In this document: positions 63,144-64,000 of the stretch, piece by piece
How positions within the stretch are numbered: position 1 is the first letter of the stretch
How the letters are laid out: every line of letters starts with the position of its first letter
From: an uncultured Nesterenkonia sp.
GTDB taxonomy: Bacteria; Actinomycetota; Actinomycetes; Actinomycetales; Micrococcaceae
Assembly (NCBI GenBank): GCA_946222885.1
Contig: CAMIAK010000011.1
Coordinates: forward strand, 1 to 64,000
Direction: 5' to 3'
Length of the DNA stretch: 64,000 nucleotides
The notes under the pieces: model-generated
What the model was told of the DNA's origin: nothing
What the model saw: the letters and a program-made list of their open reading frames with translations, nothing else
Database searches by the model: none
Program-made: the position numbers and the translations under genes

Positions 63144-63629
63144 ATGGACCTCCACGCGCTCTACTCCAGCCACATCGACGACGCCGACCGCCTCCTGACC
63201 CGGCTGGGGGTCCGTCACGAGGTGGTCCAGAACGACACCCTCTGCCTGGAGGTCCCCAGCGATGAGCGCTACAGCCAGCTGCTCGCGGAGCTGGTCACCC
63301 ATGGACGGCTCATCAGCGAGAGTGAGGTCAACGGACGGCTGATCGCCGTCGTCGAGCTGGCTGAGCCGCTGGCGGCCGGAGGCTGGCAGGTCAGCTTTGT
63401 GGAGCTTCCCCAGCCGAAGAGGGGCACCGAGGGTGAGGGCGTGCGACATCTGCAGTTCGTCACCCGCACCGGCATCGAGAGCTTCCGGGCCCGCTTCCCT
63501 GACCTGGGGTTCGACGATCGCGGCAACACGATGAACCGGCTGTTGGAGATCGCGACGCCGGAGGCCACCCTCCGCTTCCACGACAAGAGCATGGGTGCGG
63601 TCATCGAGCTGGAGCAGCAGAGCTCCTGA
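63144..63629 (+). CDS. VOC-like (glyoxalase-fold) protein
   Basis: A 161-residue soluble protein that looks like a vicinal-oxygen-chelate fold. It has a conserved-looking ENGRLIAVVELAEPL-like strand pair and a C-terminal GVRHLQFVTRTGIESFRARFPDLGF followed by EATLRFHDKSMGAVIELE. A metal His/Glu set is plausible but not certain. Function unknown; divergent from the Nudix gene. Confidence 0.55.
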   Translation: MDLHALYSSHIDDADRLLTRLGVRHEVVQNDTLCLEVPSDERYSQLLAELVTHGRLISESEVNGRLIAVVELAEPLAAGGWQVSFVELPQPKRGTEGEGVRHLQFVTRTGIESFRARFPDLGFDDRGNTMNRLLEIATPEATLRFHDKSMGAVIELEQQSS

Positions 63630-63632
63630 GCG

Positions 63633-63706
63633 CACTTTACCAAGGGCTTTTCGGTTTACCTGCCCGTATACGGAGGGGTAGAGCGAACAAGGCCTGGTAA
63701 AACGTG
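63633..63706. terminator. Imperfect 74-bp palindrome after the VOC-like gene
   Basis: TTTACCA (63636-63642) pairs with TGGTAAA (63695-63701), extended outwards by CAC/GTG across a small bulge. Inside is a perfect 10-bp palindrome CCGTATACGG. It starts 4 nt after the stop codon. Weaker than the other elements but similar in place and size. The rest of the gap to 63777 shows no gene. Confidence 0.6.
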
Positions 63707-63777
63707 GGCCAGGCCGCTCAGGCTCTCGGGATGCCCGAGACCGTGCTCCTCTGCTGCACCACTCACGTTGAAGACGC

Positions 63778-64000
63778 TCACGCGCCCTTGAAGCCCCGCA
63801 GCCGCAGCGAGTTGGCGACGACGGACAGTGAGCTCAGCACCATGGCCAGCCCGGCCAGCATGGGGTTGAGCAGCCCAGCCGCGGCCAGCGGGATCGCCGC
63901 CGTGTTGTAGAGGAACGCCCAGAACAGGTTCTCGCGGATGGTCCGCAGCGTCCGGCGGGAGAGCCGCACCGCATCGGCCACCGAACGCAGGTCACCGCGG
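63778..64000 (-). CDS. Heavy-metal P-type ATPase, C-terminal end (copper type), partial
   Basis: Only the last 74 codons are in the window; the gene runs off the right edge. [26 protein letters not shown] contains the helix-seven YN pair and [24 protein letters not shown] the helix-eight MxxSS motif that mark Cu(I)-exporting P1B ATPases (CopA). The remaining domains cannot be seen. Confidence 0.88.
   Translation of the reverse strand, partial: RGDLRSVADAVRLSRRTLRTIRENLFWAFLYNTAAIPLAAAGLLNPMLAGLAMVLSSLSVVANSLRLRGFKGA

Noticed and set aside
1..64000. CRISPR arrays, tRNA or rRNA genes, insertion sequences
   Set aside because: I read for regularly spaced repeats, tRNA T-arm and acceptor patterns, and transposase motifs, and found none. 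This was by eye, so a small RNA gene could be missed.

Overview
The window is high-GC, gene-dense DNA with short intergenic gaps and many ATGA/GTGA overlaps between genes. Gene content (baeRF2/Rv2629-type protein, DUF3817, ThrE-type exporter, MocR-type regulators, Pr6Pr membrane proteins, a WXG100-like protein, actinobacterial rlmN) points to an actinobacterium, most likely Micrococcales/Micrococcaceae (Nesterenkonia- or Arthrobacter-like). The genus is an inference. I see no rRNA, tRNA, CRISPR array, transposase or prophage.

Layout. 1-4.8 kb: minus-strand operon of a HisC-type aminotransferase with branched-chain 2-oxoacid dehydrogenase E1 alpha, E1 beta and E2; the E2 3' end is partly duplicated in tandem at the window edge. 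4.9-7.2 kb: small holin-like membrane protein, then a WXG100-like gene followed by a Ser-His-Asp hydrolase. 7.4-13.2 kb: purB, two Pr6Pr paralogues, a small export protein, a manganese catalase interrupted by an in-frame amber codon, and a YdcF protein. 13.2-19.6 kb: modAB without modC, aminotransferase, BASS/arsenic-type transporter, baeRF2 protein, acidic lipoprotein. 19.7-22.8 kb: antiporter, DUF3817, rlmN. 22.9-26.6 kb: a Na+/solute symporter, RpiR regulator and amidohydrolase catabolic module. 26.9-31.5 kb: ThrE exporter with an apparent frameshift, then pepN.

31.6-35.9 kb and 40.9-46.8 kb are two iron-siderophore modules. The first has a siderophore-interacting reductase, binding protein, two permeases and a DtxR-like box but no ATPase. 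The second has permease, permease, ATPase and binding protein, with two tandemly duplicated AraC regulators behind it. Between them lie an unidentified divergent gene pair (35.9-37.1 kb), a YtcJ amidohydrolase, a PaiB-like FMN-binding regulator, and an M14 peptidase behind a striking 44-bp operator-like palindrome.

46.9-54.7 kb carries housekeeping and accessory genes: tag, Nudix proteins, GNAT, LysE, an EamA exporter with a homopolymer frameshift, a MocR regulator whose start codon shares CATG with the exporter's, a broken HAD phosphatase, and an ABC-F ATPase with a possible leader peptide. 54.7-61.5 kb is a coherent catabolic island (thiolase, LysR, CitMHS-type transporter, split AtuA/DUF1446 pair, CoA-transferase A and B). 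The window ends with a COG3910-like ATPase, MazG, Nudix, a VOC-like protein and the C-terminus of a copper-type P-ATPase.

The most unusual non-coding signal is a set of six long imperfect palindromes (about 65-82 bp) placed just after stop codons. Two are dispersed near-identical copies (63 of 65 bases) 3.8 kb apart. Four genes look broken or frameshifted (Mn catalase, ThrE, EamA, HAD); raw reads would decide between real mutations and sequence errors.
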